Shown here one piece after another: positions 52,574 to 62,029 of a stretch of DNA of 64,000 nucleotides. The DNA is from Sinotaia quadrata (Eukaryota > Mollusca > Gastropoda > Architaenioglossa > Viviparidae). Positions within the stretch are counted from its first letter, which is position 1; the number at the start of each line of letters is the position of its first letter. The notes below the pieces were generated by a model. That model had not been told where the DNA came from. It searched no databases and saw nothing but the letters and a program-made list of their open reading frames with translations. The stretch is from the NCBI GenBank assembly GCA_028829895.1, contig CM054181.1:48356759-48420758 (forward strand), read 5' to 3'. Both the position numbers and the translations under genes were made by a program.

Positions 52574-55500
52574 TCTTCCTATCTATTTATCTATTTATCT
52601 ATCTATCTATCTATCTATCTTCTATCTGTCTATCTATCTATCTATCTTTAGAGTCACTCATTTAAAATATATATATCTTTCTATACATCTTATGTCTGTT
52701 TATAATTAAAACACGGAGAGGATGTTCAAGACAGAAAGTTCATTGTAGTAAAGAAAATGATTAAAATTACAATAAGATGTGGGTGACAAATATTTCCATC
52801 CCCTACTTTTATTTGTCACTTGTTTTTTTAATATTTGTAACCCATATCTGTATTTTTTAAAAATATTTTTAATCCATATCTGTATTTTTTTTTAAATACT
52901 TTGTTGTGATAAGTTGTGGAGCACTTGCTCGTATTTCTGACATTTCTATGTTGTGTTTAAAGTGGACATCGTGCACGTTAAGTACACATTTCTATGTAGT
53001 GTTTAAAGTGGACATCGTGCACGTTAAGTACACATTTCTATGTAGTGTTTAAAATAGACATCGTGCACTGCACGTTAATTGCACACGTACAAAGTACGTT
53101 CTCTTTGCAGCTTGATTAATGTAAGACGCTGCTAACAATGCAGTTCTAAAGCTGTATATGCGTTTGGAACATGAAGATGGTTTGAAGGAAGAATATTTGT
53201 TTCCAGCTTCACCACCACCAAATACAACTAGTTCTAAAGCGTTCAAAGCTGTGGACGAATGTATCGTTCGTCAATGTAGTTTGAATTTTAAGGGGGGGGG
53301 GGTATTGACCTGATGGCTCTGCAGCAAGGACATGGCGGTATTCCAGAGTGGTTATTCAGACTGAGGCTCTAACTGTCGAATGTAGGTCAACGCATGACAA
53401 ACACTTGCTACGGATAAAAGCAAACTGATAAAAGTGTGATCCAAGGAATGGCGAACACTTTAAATTCGAGACGATTCGCTACATTATGTGTTTATATGAA
53501 GAATGACCTTCAACTATTCCTCTTGCTTACTAATGTGCGTTGTTTACCGAGGGGCAAAACCCAGATGAGAGTGTCCTATTTCCAAAATAAGTTCTTCGTG
53601 CTTCTTCGAAACTAAACACCAGATTGGTCGGAGCTTTTTGGAACTGTAGACTAGATTGCTAGTTTGCATTAACTGCTTGATATCTTTGCCATCTTGAATG
53701 ATTTCAACATCTCTACGCAGGAAAATATGCATCTGTGCTTGACAATGGCAGACAAGATCGATGGACAGAAATACAAACTTGAAGAATGGTGGCAATCATT
53801 ACCAATGTAGGCAAGCTTGATATGATGTCATCACGATCATTAGTAAGCACTTGGCAAGCGTTTCGAATTTTACTTTCTGGTAGAAAAAGATCCACGGAAA
53901 GGGCTGGGTGGATCCGAAAACCATTTATTGCATTGGAAGCTCATTTGATGTCTCTGTGAAGATAAATTGGAACTGGCTACAGACAAGGAATGAAGATGAG
54001 TTTTAAAATCTCAACACCATTGGAAATAAATACGTTTCACATTTGCCATGTTGACGTGATTTAACATGACCACTGACTACACATTAGTAATGGTTAGGTC
54101 ATTTAAGATAATTACTGACTACAGGTTAGTAATGATTACTTCATTTAACATTATTATTGACCACACAGTAATTATGCGCTTTAACATAGTAATTGAAATA
54201 ATCGATAATTTTTCACTTCAGATATTTAAGATCCCAAAGTTGGCATCCCTGAATCCCCGGTCCATGGCGTACTGGGGAAACATAATTGCCAGACCTCGAC
54301 TTCAGATAGTTTGAGAAGCATTGGTCTAATGTAACACTTCTACAAGTTGTTCTGTGAATTGAAATGATGTCGTAAACTAAGTAGTGTAAACTTCTCTTAG
54401 ACAAAGGTATGTTTAAACATAGGCTTAAGAGCGACAGGCAACAGGCTCCAAAACTGGCAGACATGATGAAAATGGGATATGAGTGGATCTGAATGAAACA
54501 GAACCTCTAATCATACAATTCTAGTACAGACTGTTGGAACAATGTCCAAAGAAGTGTTGAATTCTGCCAGTGGTTTTTAGTAGAATCTGTTTTTTAGACC
54601 GCTAAATTAGAATATTTATCAAGTTAGCATTCTATTTTTACAAAGAATATCTACTACACTTTTAAACTGGAACGAAATAATTAGAACTGTTACTAAACCA
54701 AGAATATCTACAGTCACAGACTGACAACTTCTCTCTCTATCTGAATTAAACCGCATCACTTGGTGTCTCTGCTGTCATGTAATGTACATATATATCTTTA
54801 ATAATTTACAAGTATTTCGTAATTCTGTAGCTAAGAATTGCACCAACTAACTCTCTTTTGAATTTATTTTGCAACATTTTGGATGAACGCAATGAATAGA
54901 CAAACTCTTAATTTATATGCTAGTTTTACAGCTTATCATCCACTAGTATTGTTCTTGATTATTTAATTTGTGTTTTTCTTATGAAATGTTATTGTTGTTA
55001 AACATGTTAACAAAAATATTCCCTTTTTACGTTTTATCTAATTAGGCGATAATTACAGTGTTCTATAATTGGTGGAAGGGAGCAGAGTCACGTGACTTAG
55101 TCTTGTTAAAGTGGCAATAATTATATTATAATAGGATGATAAACCTTAGAACATGGTTAAGTTAATCGTAAACCGAAAAAATATTTATATATTAAGTTGA
55201 AATCATACTATATTTTTTTTCACGCTCGATCTGGCGTGGGTTATCTCCCAGACATAGAAGGCCACAGTGTTCTTTGTGATATCCTTAAAATAACTTCATA
55301 AAAGTCTACATTCAGCCTTGTTTTATACTGTTTACTCATACTTGTGACAGTGTGCTTTCATAGTGTTCTGTTATATCTCTTAAAAATGTTTAAAAATTCT
55401 GTGACACTGCCTATCCATAGTGGTCTTTATATCACCTTTACAGCTCTGTAAACACAGTGTCCATTCACACTTCTTTAATATCTCTTTAACAACTCTGTTT

Positions 55501-56275
55501 TACAGTGTACATTTGCAGTGTTCTTTGATATCTCTTTAACAACTCTGTTTTACATGTGTAGTGTTCTTTGATATCTCTTTAACAGTTCTGTGACACAGTG
55601 TACATTTGTAGTGTTCTTTGATATCTCTTTAACAGCTCTGTGACACAGTGTACATTTGTAGTATTCTTTGATATCTATTTAACAGCTCTGTGACACAGTG
55701 TACATTCTCGTGTCGGCTACAAACTTCCTGTTGTATTACGCCTTCGGTGAGAAGTTTCGAACCATTATCCGAACGTATAGATGTTGTCGAGCCAGGACTT
55801 CAGTTGAATCCATGTGAGTAAGAGTATGTAAGTAATAGGATACTTTTTTCATGTTTATTAGCATAAATTCCCAATATCTTAAGTTAAAAACAGTTGGTGA
55901 ATGTATATTTTAAGATAAATCTAAATTATATGACGTAACCCTGAGAATACTATAGAGCTTCGTATAAACAAATACGAATATTTTTACTGAAAAAGAAAAT
56001 GATTTTTGGATAAATGGATCGATGGATAGATAGATGGACGATTGGATAACTGCTTGAAATCGTGTGCGTGCGTGATTGATTGATTGAGTGAGTGAGTGAG
56101 TGAGTGAGTGAGTGAGTGAGTGAGTGAGTGAGTGAGTGAGTGAGTGAGTGAGTGAGAGTTTGCAAAGTTGTTTGCTGGGATTTATTTTTAAAACTGAAAA
56201 ACCAAAAACAAAATTTATTGAAAGAGCCAGTATGCAAAGCCTTTGATCAGTGGGATCTCTTTCTCTCTCTCTCAC

Positions 56276-56318
<43 letters not shown>

Positions 56319-56500
56319 CAGTAATAAAAAACATGGTAATCGATTAGTTGAGAAGAAGATAAAAATCGATACCTTTCCATTCATTCATCCATCCATCCAC
56401 CCACCCATCTATCTATCTATGTATCTATCTATCTATCTATCTAACTATCTCTCTCTCTCTCTATCTATCTATCTATTTATGTATCTGTCTATCTACCTAC

Positions 56501-56533
<33 letters not shown>

Positions 56534-57017
56534 AATCAATCTGTTTATCTATCTATTTATCAATCTATCTACCTATCTATCTATTTGTCTGTCTGTCTAT
56601 CTAATCTATCTATCTGTATACTTATATATATATATATTAAGTACAGAAATATTGACATGTACTTTTAGCTGCAGTAATATCCTTTATAATTATTCAACAA
56701 TTCTTGTTTCTCTCATAACTCTCTTAAATGAACACAATAAATCTTAATTGCATAATTTCCACTACTTTATTGTATTAAATCATAATTATTTGTAGGTTGC
56801 TATTGAGAAATCAGCTCCTTCAAATTCACATCAGTTGTACACATGTGCTAACGTGTCTTTGACTACTTCCAGGCTCCCTGGAACTCCACGTGAAAGCACG
56901 GCTATATCCTTACGCACAAATCGAGCAAGCAATGGAGACTTTTCGGCAGACAATTATAATTCCAACGATATGTCATGCTCCATGGACACAAGACACGAAT
57001 TCTGTAAAGACAACTAA
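48542..57017 (+). CDS. FMRFamide-receptor-like class A GPCR, four exons, 426 aa
   Basis: Join of 48542-48963, 50978-51563, 55686-55813 and 56873-57017: 1281 nt, in frame throughout, stop TAA at 57015. The product should be a plasma-membrane receptor coupling an extracellular peptide to heterotrimeric G proteins. Seen: TM1 about 43-65 with GN at 57-58; TM2 about 74-95 with D85; TM3 ending in E140-R141-C142 in place of DRY, followed by [11 protein letters not shown]4 about 161-182 with W170 and the stretch [11 protein letters not shown]5 with P227; a 40-50 residue third loop; TM6 about 293-321; TM7 with N349-F-L-L-Y353, the NFxxY form common in FMRFamide receptors, then helix 8 FGEKF. There is a glycosylation sequon N193-H-T in loop 2 and a Cys pair (369-370) suited to palmitoylation. 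An in-frame TAA at 48494 precedes the first ATG. Odd: no Cys at the usual TM3 or loop-2 disulfide positions, and no TM6 proline. The ligand is unknown; the exact subfamily is inference from motifs. Confidence 0.88.
49013..49158 (+). repeat. 57-bp tandem repeat in GPCR intron 1
   Basis: About 2.6 copies with TGTCATT recurring at 49024, 49081 and 49138. It begins only some 50 bp after the exon 1 donor and runs directly into a family A fragment. Confidence 0.85.
49158..49420 (+). mobile_element. Family A fragment (5' part) in GPCR intron 1
   Basis: Shares the left part of family A: AATAAATTTGC, then ATATAAATTGTTAAATTGTC, the ACCTTGG.CACTCCTTATG block and GAAGTAAACA. Same strand as the receptor gene. 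Truncated at both ends and clearly diverged from the copies at 6845 and 62030. Confidence 0.75.
50163..50280 (+). repeat. 53-bp tandem duplication in GPCR intron 1
   Basis: Two nearly identical copies starting CCGTAATATAAAGCATTACC at 50163 and 50216, with a broken third start near 50269. Each carries GGGGTGGTGGG. Confidence 0.85.
50978..51563 (+). CDS. GPCR exon 2 (ERC motif to third extracellular loop)
   Basis: Acceptor TTTCTGTAACAG at 50977 and donor CAG/GTACGAG at 51564. Encodes the end of residue 141 through Gln336: TM4, loop 2, TM5, the basic and Ser-rich third cytoplasmic loop, TM6 and a loop with Cys327 and Cys331. It ends on a codon boundary. The exon is visibly more GC-rich than the flanking intron DNA. 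Read-through past the donor reaches a stop at 51624. Confidence 0.9.
51777..52650 (+). repeat. TATC/TA compound satellite in GPCR intron 2
   Basis: About 870 bp of (TATC)n alternating with (TA)n. It has a higher-order pattern: about a dozen blocks each begin CTTCCTATCTAT, pass through TTTATCTATTTATC into (TATC)n and end in (TA)n. The 299-codon open frame across it (51766-52665) is repeat translation, not a gene. Confidence 0.95.
52941..53076 (+). repeat. 46-bp tandem repeat, three copies, intron 2
   Basis: TTTCTATG recurs at 52943, 52989 and 53035, each followed by GTGTTTAAA and CATCGTGCAC. The third copy is slightly altered (GTGCACTGCACG). Confidence 0.85.
53500..54020. other. Unrecognised stretch in GPCR intron 2
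   Basis: Two minus-strand open frames (83 aa, 53544-53795; 60 aa, 53713-53895) overlap here, with fairly even amino-acid composition. They could be a decayed transposase fragment, but I can name no domain and see no terminal repeats. Left uncalled as a gene. Confidence 0.25.
54062..54185 (+). repeat. Diverged ~54-bp tandem repeat, intron 2
   Basis: About two and a half units built on ATTTAACAT, ACTGACTACA and TTAGTAATG. Immature or decayed compared with the other arrays. Confidence 0.6.
54213..54323 (+). mobile_element. hAT-like DNA transposon right end, intron 2
   Basis: The sequence ends AGTTTGAGAAGCATTG at 54323, the reverse complement of a CAATGCTTCTCAAACT terminus, close to the hAT terminal consensus CAGTG.TTCTCAAA. 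The next 8 bp, GTCTAATG, would be the target duplication, but I cannot find the left end or matching duplication. Non-coding. Confidence 0.4.
54332..55261. other. Intron 2 sequence without recognised features
   Basis: AT-rich intronic sequence. No exon with good splice sites and no repeat structure seen. Confidence 0.6.
55262..55706 (+). repeat. 50-bp tandem repeat ending inside GPCR exon 3
   Basis: About eight copies, increasingly diverged leftwards. The three right-hand copies are spaced exactly 50 bp (AACAG at 55581, 55631, 55681). Each contains TTCTTTGATATCT, a pyrimidine stretch, TTTAACAG and then CTCTGTGACACAGTGTACAT. The last copy supplies the acceptor and first seven codons of exon 3. 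Acceptor-like AGs also end at 55443, 55585 and 55635. Confidence 0.85.
55686..55813 (+). CDS. GPCR exon 3 (TM7 and helix 8)
   Basis: Chosen start: the AACAG ending at 55685 is phase 0 and joins FTQ to [14 protein letters not shown] in frame. The closer AG at 55698 would give the wrong phase. Encodes residues 337-378, covering TM7 with NFLLY, helix 8 and the RCCRAR segment. Donor AT/GTGAGT at 55814 follows the consensus. The first 21 coding bases and the acceptor are the last copy of a 50-bp tandem repeat that fills the preceding 430 bp of intron. Confidence 0.82.
56082..56157 (+). repeat. (GTGA)n microsatellite, intron 3
   Basis: Starts as TGAT repeats, then pure GAGT/GTGA for roughly 65 bp. 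Confidence 0.95.
56258..56316 (+). repeat. (CT)n microsatellite, intron 3
   Basis: CT dinucleotides with two CACT interruptions. Confidence 0.95.
56383..56635 (+). repeat. (CATC)/(TATC)n compound tract, intron 3
   Basis: CATC units pass into TATC units with scattered CTAC, CTGT and CAAT variants, ending in a TA tract. It produces the repeat-only part of a 150-codon frame (56152-56604) that is not a gene. Confidence 0.93.
56873..57017 (+). CDS. GPCR exon 4 (C-terminal tail)
   Basis: Acceptor TTTGACTACTTCCAG ends at 56872. The first base completes Met379 (AT plus G). Encodes the last 47 residues, a hydrophilic tail rich in Ser, Thr, Asn and Asp with several possible phosphorylation sites, which is usual for receptors that recruit arrestin. 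Stop TAA at 57015-57017. Confidence 0.8.
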
Positions 57018-57116
57018 TCCCGCCTTGCTCCACCCAGCCTCCCACCCTCTCAGTAAGCTGGAACTCGACATGTTTTTTATTTTAAAGTTTTAAAACTGGA
57101 AAGCAGTTGGCGTTGA

Positions 57117-57122
57117 AATAAA
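57117..57122 (+). promoter_or_regulatory. Polyadenylation signal of the GPCR gene
   Basis: AATAAA 100 nt after the receptor stop codon, the first such hexamer downstream. It would give a short 3' UTR of about 120 nt. A longer alternative is possible: another AATAAA follows near 57253. Confidence 0.5.
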
Positions 57123-57600
57123 ATATATCGTCAGAAGTACAGCAATACCATTAGTGCATAAGTACGGATTCCTACCTTGATTTTAGATGGCGTCGCTTGT
57201 CTGCTTGGAGGTGTGTTTGTGGCTCAAGACATGGCAATATCGGAGTATAATGAAATAAATAGAATTTTCTTTCCCGTGTTAGAGCTTGAGCACATCGCAA
57301 CCGTACACTAACTGACCTTCCAGCGTTGCCATTCGCTTGGGAAACAGACATGTTTTAAGATTTGGCAAACAAACATAGAAAAGAAAAGAAAATGGAGAGA
57401 GGGAAAGAGGAAGATTTGGGACGAGAGAGAAAAAGGATAAGATAATCCGAGGAGGGAACGAGAAATAGAGAGAGTCCGCTCAAGAGACAAGAATTGAGAG
57501 AGAACAAACAGAGCGAGAGACAAGGGGTGGGATATATATATATATAAAGAGAGACAAGGGATGTGGAGAAAGAGCTATATAAACCGACAGAGAGGCAAGA
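57123..57600. other. No gene; purine-rich stretch
   Basis: From about 57370 the plus strand is strongly purine-rich (GA, AGAGA motifs), giving low-complexity Ser/Leu frames on the minus strand. Confidence 0.55.
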
Positions 57601-57602
57601 GA

Positions 57603-57777
<175 letters not shown>

Positions 57778-57881
57778 GAGACGAGTGGGGAGAAGAGATA
57801 TGTAAACAGATCGAGAGACAAGGGTGCATAGACATATAATTGTATAAGCAATCTGAGAGACAAAGAAAGTGTGCACGGAAG

Positions 57882-57883
<2 letters not shown>

Positions 57884-57932
<49 letters not shown>

Positions 57933-57943
57933 TGGATGGATAA
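57884..57943 (+). repeat. (GA)n and (GGAT)n tract
   Basis: About 22 GA units followed by four GGAT units. Confidence 0.95.
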
Positions 57944-58528
57944 TGAGTCGTTAAGTAAAAGACAAAGAGATGCTGGGGGGAGGGAACAAAAATACTAGAG
58001 TAAGAGATATGATTTTCTGTAAGTCGAGCTGTCTTTGATGAATAATGAAGCTTATCTATCTTTGCTGAAACCCGGCAGTCGCCTGACAGTAAGTTGCAGT
58101 CATTAATAGAAGAAAGGTACCCGGTCGGTACTGATATGGTTTCGCTTTCCTTAAATGGAAGCTATATATCTGCTAATCTGAACACAAGGTCTGCTGAAAA
58201 TTGTTTACCCTTAATTTACTTTTGGAGAAAAGAAAATATAATGAAACGAAAACAACCCAGATGCGGTCCAGTAACAGGAATCAAAATAGATGACACTGTA
58301 CATTCAATAAAAAACGAAAAGATAAATTGTTGTTCGAGCAGTTAAATGTAACATTTCTTTAAATATACAAAGAGACAACAAACAACCAGCAGAAAGAGAG
58401 AAAAAGATTGACAGCGTGGTGTGTCTTTCTTTCATTGTAATGTGACTGAAGTTAAAAAAATTACAATTCAATTTACAATTATTTTCTTTTAGTTTTATTT
58501 TCCACATAAAAACGATTAGCTTTCTATA
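57944..58528. other. No feature recognised
   Basis: Unique sequence; an 83-codon frame at 58094 has no recognisable content. Confidence 0.5.
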
Positions 58529-58722
58529 AGCGAAGACAACATTGACTATAAAAATAAATTAAATACGCGAAGACAACATTGACTATAAAAATAGATTAAA
58601 TACGCGAAGACAACATTGACTATAAAAATAAATTAAATACGCGAAGACAACATTGACTATAAAAAGAAATTAAATACGCGAAGACAACATTGACTATAAA
58701 AATAAATTAAATACGCGAAGCC
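58529..58722 (+). repeat. 37-bp minisatellite, five copies
   Basis: CGAAGACAACATTGACTATA recurs at 58531, 58568, 58605, 58642 and 58679, followed by AAAATAAATTAAATACG. A sixth start at 58716 leads into unique sequence. Confidence 0.95.
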
Positions 58723-58959
58723 ACGTCATCATCGATACGCGATGTGGTTAGCAAGGCAAATGAGTGCGTCGAGACACGTCAGCGAAACCTTTCTCCAAGA
58801 CAAATGGGATTCCAGACAAAACGTGAGGAAACTGCTCCCTCCGAGAAAGAAATAATCGCCTGAAATTTAGGTAAACAGAATCATGGCGTCTTGCTGTGGG
58901 CCACCGGTCAAAGGAAAGTTTTAACGACGATAACGAACTCTAGCGCATGGAAACTACGT

Positions 58960-59077
58960 GCTTGGCGTATTGCGCAGCCATTTCCGGATTGGGCCAGTCA
59001 GTCTACAGAAGGATAACTGTCGGGTTTTAGAATCGTCAACAAGAAATACAAATATTGACTTGGAGATTTGCACGAAA
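58960..59077 (+). promoter_or_regulatory. Candidate promoter and untranslated first exon
   Basis: A GC-richer unique stretch holds TGCGCA (58971-58976), a YY1-like GCCATTT (58977-58983), an ETS-like TTTCCGG (58981-58987) and an inverted CCAAT (ATTGG, 58988-58992) within 25 bp, the style of a housekeeping promoter. A consensus donor GTAAGT follows at 59078. Transcription here is inferred. Confidence 0.4.
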
Positions 59078-59213
59078 GTAAGTTGTTTTCATTGTCTTTC
59101 TTTGTGAAGCAGTGGCATTTTATTGAACTTTGAAAAAAAAAACTTTATTCAAATTTAATATTATTTGTTGTTGGGTGATGTTTTGACTGTTTGCGCTTCA
59201 CCTCCAGGTAAAA

Positions 59214-60066
59214 ATGTCTGCCACTGCATCAAGGAGAGAAGGACTTCCAGGGACGATGTTGATAGATGAGAAAAATGTCCGAAAAAGCCCACTGAAACAG
59301 CCCCTTTTTAGTTTCTGTGAAGTGTCATGCATTTCACAGAAACTAAAAATTTAATAATTTCCTTTTACAAAAGAAATTATCTGAGAAAATATACTTATTG
59401 ATAAACAAATATACTTGAACAAATGGCTGGTCCTGAACGGGATATTTTTAAGGTATTATTAGGTAACGGATCTTTGCGTGACAAATCTTTCTTAAAAGAA
59501 ACACAAGTCACGAATTCTCTCATAGATTCTTTTTGCTATTCTCTGTATGTGTGTTTGATTTTGAAAGTGATCCCACATGTGTTAGACATAGCATGTGTAT
59601 ATGTGTGTCTGAGTGTGTGTGTGCGCGCGCGCGCAGGTTCAGTATTACGTAAATGCATATGAACGTGCGACCATAGTCGATCCGGTCTACACACACACAA
59701 AAATGTATTTACTGGGCAAAACATCTTACTTCACCTTTCTTCACAGAATACCTTGACATAATTTGTAATTGGGAAGGACATGCTAAATAAATTCAGATAA
59801 TAAACACCTATAAGTTATGATGCAAATACTACTACTACTACTACTACTACAATCAGTAAAACGTCTTCATTTTTTACTTTTACGTCTACATATGGCTTGT
59901 ATCTAAATTTTATTTTTAAATCTTGAAATGCTGAACTTCGTTTGACTCTAGTCATAATTTATTTGCATACTGTGAAAAAATCTGCTCAATACATTACTTT
60001 GCAGGAAATGGAAGACCAGTGTGGAGAATGGTAAAGTTCCCACCAGATCACGCTCTCTACAGCTGA
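59214..60066 (+). CDS. Possible small multi-exon gene, unrecognised
   Basis: Piece one: after an acceptor TTCACCTCCAG (ends 59207), ATG at 59214 opens a 46-codon frame to TAA at 59352-59354; its start is MSATASRREGLPGTM, followed by a basic, Pro-containing stretch. A 130-bp intron would separate it from the untranslated exon ending at 59077. Piece two: after acceptor CATTACTTTGCAG (ends 60004), two bases and then NGRPVWRMVKFPPDHALYS and TGA at 60064. The pieces need a phase-1 donor between them, and I see only weak candidates (for example at the TTTTTA/GTTTCT near 59310), so another exon may lie between, or only one piece may be real. I recognise no family. Small size and basic N-terminus would fit a nuclear or regulatory protein, but that is a guess. 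Confidence 0.3.
59305..59349. repeat. Perfect 17-bp inverted repeat, 11-nt loop
   Basis: TTTTTAGTTTCTGTGAA at 59305-59321 pairs without mismatch with TTCACAGAAACTAAAAA at 59333-59349; the loop is GTGTCATGCAT. It overlaps the end of the 46-codon frame. Confidence 0.93.
59826..59849 (+). repeat. (CTA)8 microsatellite
   Basis: Perfect CTA/TAC run. Confidence 0.95.
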
Positions 60067-61589
60067 TGCCGACAAGCTTTCCACGGTGACTACACTGATC
60101 GAAATCTCAAGGCCATTAAACCGCTTGCAGCTCGCGAATCCAAAAAAAAAACAAAAACGGATTTCTGACTCTGCAGTTATTACATAGGGTCTTACTGCTA
60201 CGACAAACGATAAGACAGTTTATTTACTATTTCAAGTCATTTTATTTGTAACATCAACTTTTAATCTCAGTAGCTACATTAAGTTAAAAGTTTAGATTGT
60301 GATAAATGCGATCTTCGCTAACAAGCAGAGTTACTCTAAGAAGACAATACGTTCAAGACAGGCTCAGGTTTTAATGTGAAAATGTTCTTACAAATGACGC
60401 TAAGAATGAGTCACTCCCATTTAATTATGCTACCAAAACATTTGTAAGGTTTTAAGTAAATTAAGGTTCTGGTCAATGCCATGGCAAAAAAAATATGATA
60501 CTTCATTCCCCACTACTGATTTTCGTGTAAAGGGTAAAACTGCCAATCCTTTTTCTTCTCGTTCCATTCCCGAAGGGACTAATACAGACTTACTCGTCCA
60601 ATTCTGTTTACACACACACACACACACACATATATATACTGATATTCAACCACCCATCTCTCTCCAGTGTTTTGAATGTTGAGAATATTTTCTTGTAAGC
60701 AGTCACATTCGACATAATATAGAAATGCTGATGAAATCACACACACGCACGCGCGCGCACGCACGAACGCACGCATACACACACGTGTATATATACACAT
60801 ATACATACATACATACATACTTTCTGCGCAAGATGTCAACAAAAAGAAAGTATATCTTTGTTTTGCCTGTAAATAGTGTATTACATCAAAGCTAATGCCT
60901 GTTTGATGCTTTCTTTTTATTTAAAAGTTAGAAATAGATGGAACGATATATAATACATGAATCACCTACATACATCGAAAGTGCCTCTATTTTAAAACAT
61001 GCCGTTGTTATTGCCTTTAATTTTCTGTTGTGACATTGAATTACGGACATAACCTACCTTTTTAATGACACCATGAAGACAATTACAATCGCTGACGATG
61101 ATTTTGTGAGCAGTCTTGAACAGTATATATTTAAGCGTTCTCCATAAAACTTACAAACAGAAAATGTCGATTAATTAGTAAAAAGATATTCACTCGTGCT
61201 TTTGAACATGCTTGAAGTAATATATTTTTTTGAACATTTTTTTAATGTTTGAATAATATTTCTATTTTCAGTTCATAGTGAATACTTCGAAATATTTCAG
61301 CAACATATAATATTTCTATTTTCATTTCAGAGTGAATACTTACAAATATTTCAGCAACATATTTTAAGTGGTATACAAAATTAATTATTTCTTATCAAAT
61401 ATTTATGAAACGTGTGTGGCGCTCGGCGTTAGATCGTGCTGTATGCAGTGTGTTTGACTTTAAAGCAAAGTGTTTTGGAAAAGGTCTCACGCGTACTCAG
61501 GAAGAGATTCCTGATTTTATATATTTTAAGAAAGTATTGTGACCTTGTACATAAATAAAGTACTAGTCCACACTTATTAAAGGAGAAAG
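60067..61589. other. No gene; CA, TATA and GCGC tracts
   Basis: (CA)n at about 60609-60630, alternating ACAC/GCGC at about 60738-60785, and (CATA)n at 60800-60822. Poly-A with one C at 60140-60160 directly follows the candidate exon's downstream sequence. Confidence 0.55.
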
Positions 61590-61910
61590 CTGAAAAGTAG
61601 TAGATATACACTTATTGATTCGTAATAGAGTAGTGTTAAAAGTACACATATTGACTGGTACAGAACATTAGTAAACGTGCTCATATTGACTGGTACGGAA
61701 TAGTGGTAAATGTATGTAGTTTATTGAATACAAACTGTGGCATTGTGCACATTTTGATGAATGAAGTATGCTCGTAAATAAACACATTTCGATTTGTATG
61801 GAATAGTCATCAGTGAGCATATTTTTATTAGCATAGAAAAGCACTAAATAGTGATAAATGTACATTTTTGAAGAATAAAGAATAAACTGAAGTTAACACA
61901 TTTTGGTACG
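61590..61910 (+). repeat. Degenerate ~40-bp tandem repeat
   Basis: Units share CACATATTGACTGGTAC, GGAATAGT and TAAATGTA with variable spacing; the cleanest copies are at 61640-61720. Confidence 0.65.
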
Positions 61911-61939
61911 TACGACACTGTTGGAAATGCACATATTTT

Positions 61940-62029
61940 CGTAAAGGACTTCTATGGGAAAAGACAAGTATTATATAGTTTCATTAATACAGTATAGTAT
62001 GCACATATACACAATTTGATTAATGCAGC
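61940..62029 (+). repeat. Tandem repeat interrupted by family A, left part
   Basis: Contains TTAATACAGTATAGTATGCA and CAATTTGATTAATGCAGC. The same motif continues on the other side of the inserted element at 63430-63506. Confidence 0.75.

Noticed and set aside
51766..52665. 299-codon open frame
   Set aside because: Pure translation of TATC and TA repeats (YLSI type) inside a GPCR intron.
53544..53895. Minus-strand frames as a hAT or other transposase remnant
   Set aside because: I could not match any domain motif with confidence; recorded only as an unrecognised stretch.
55699..55813. Exon 3 starting after the AG at 55698
   Set aside because: Exon 2 ends in phase 0, and this acceptor would shift the frame away from the TM7 motif; the AACAG ending at 55685 keeps it.
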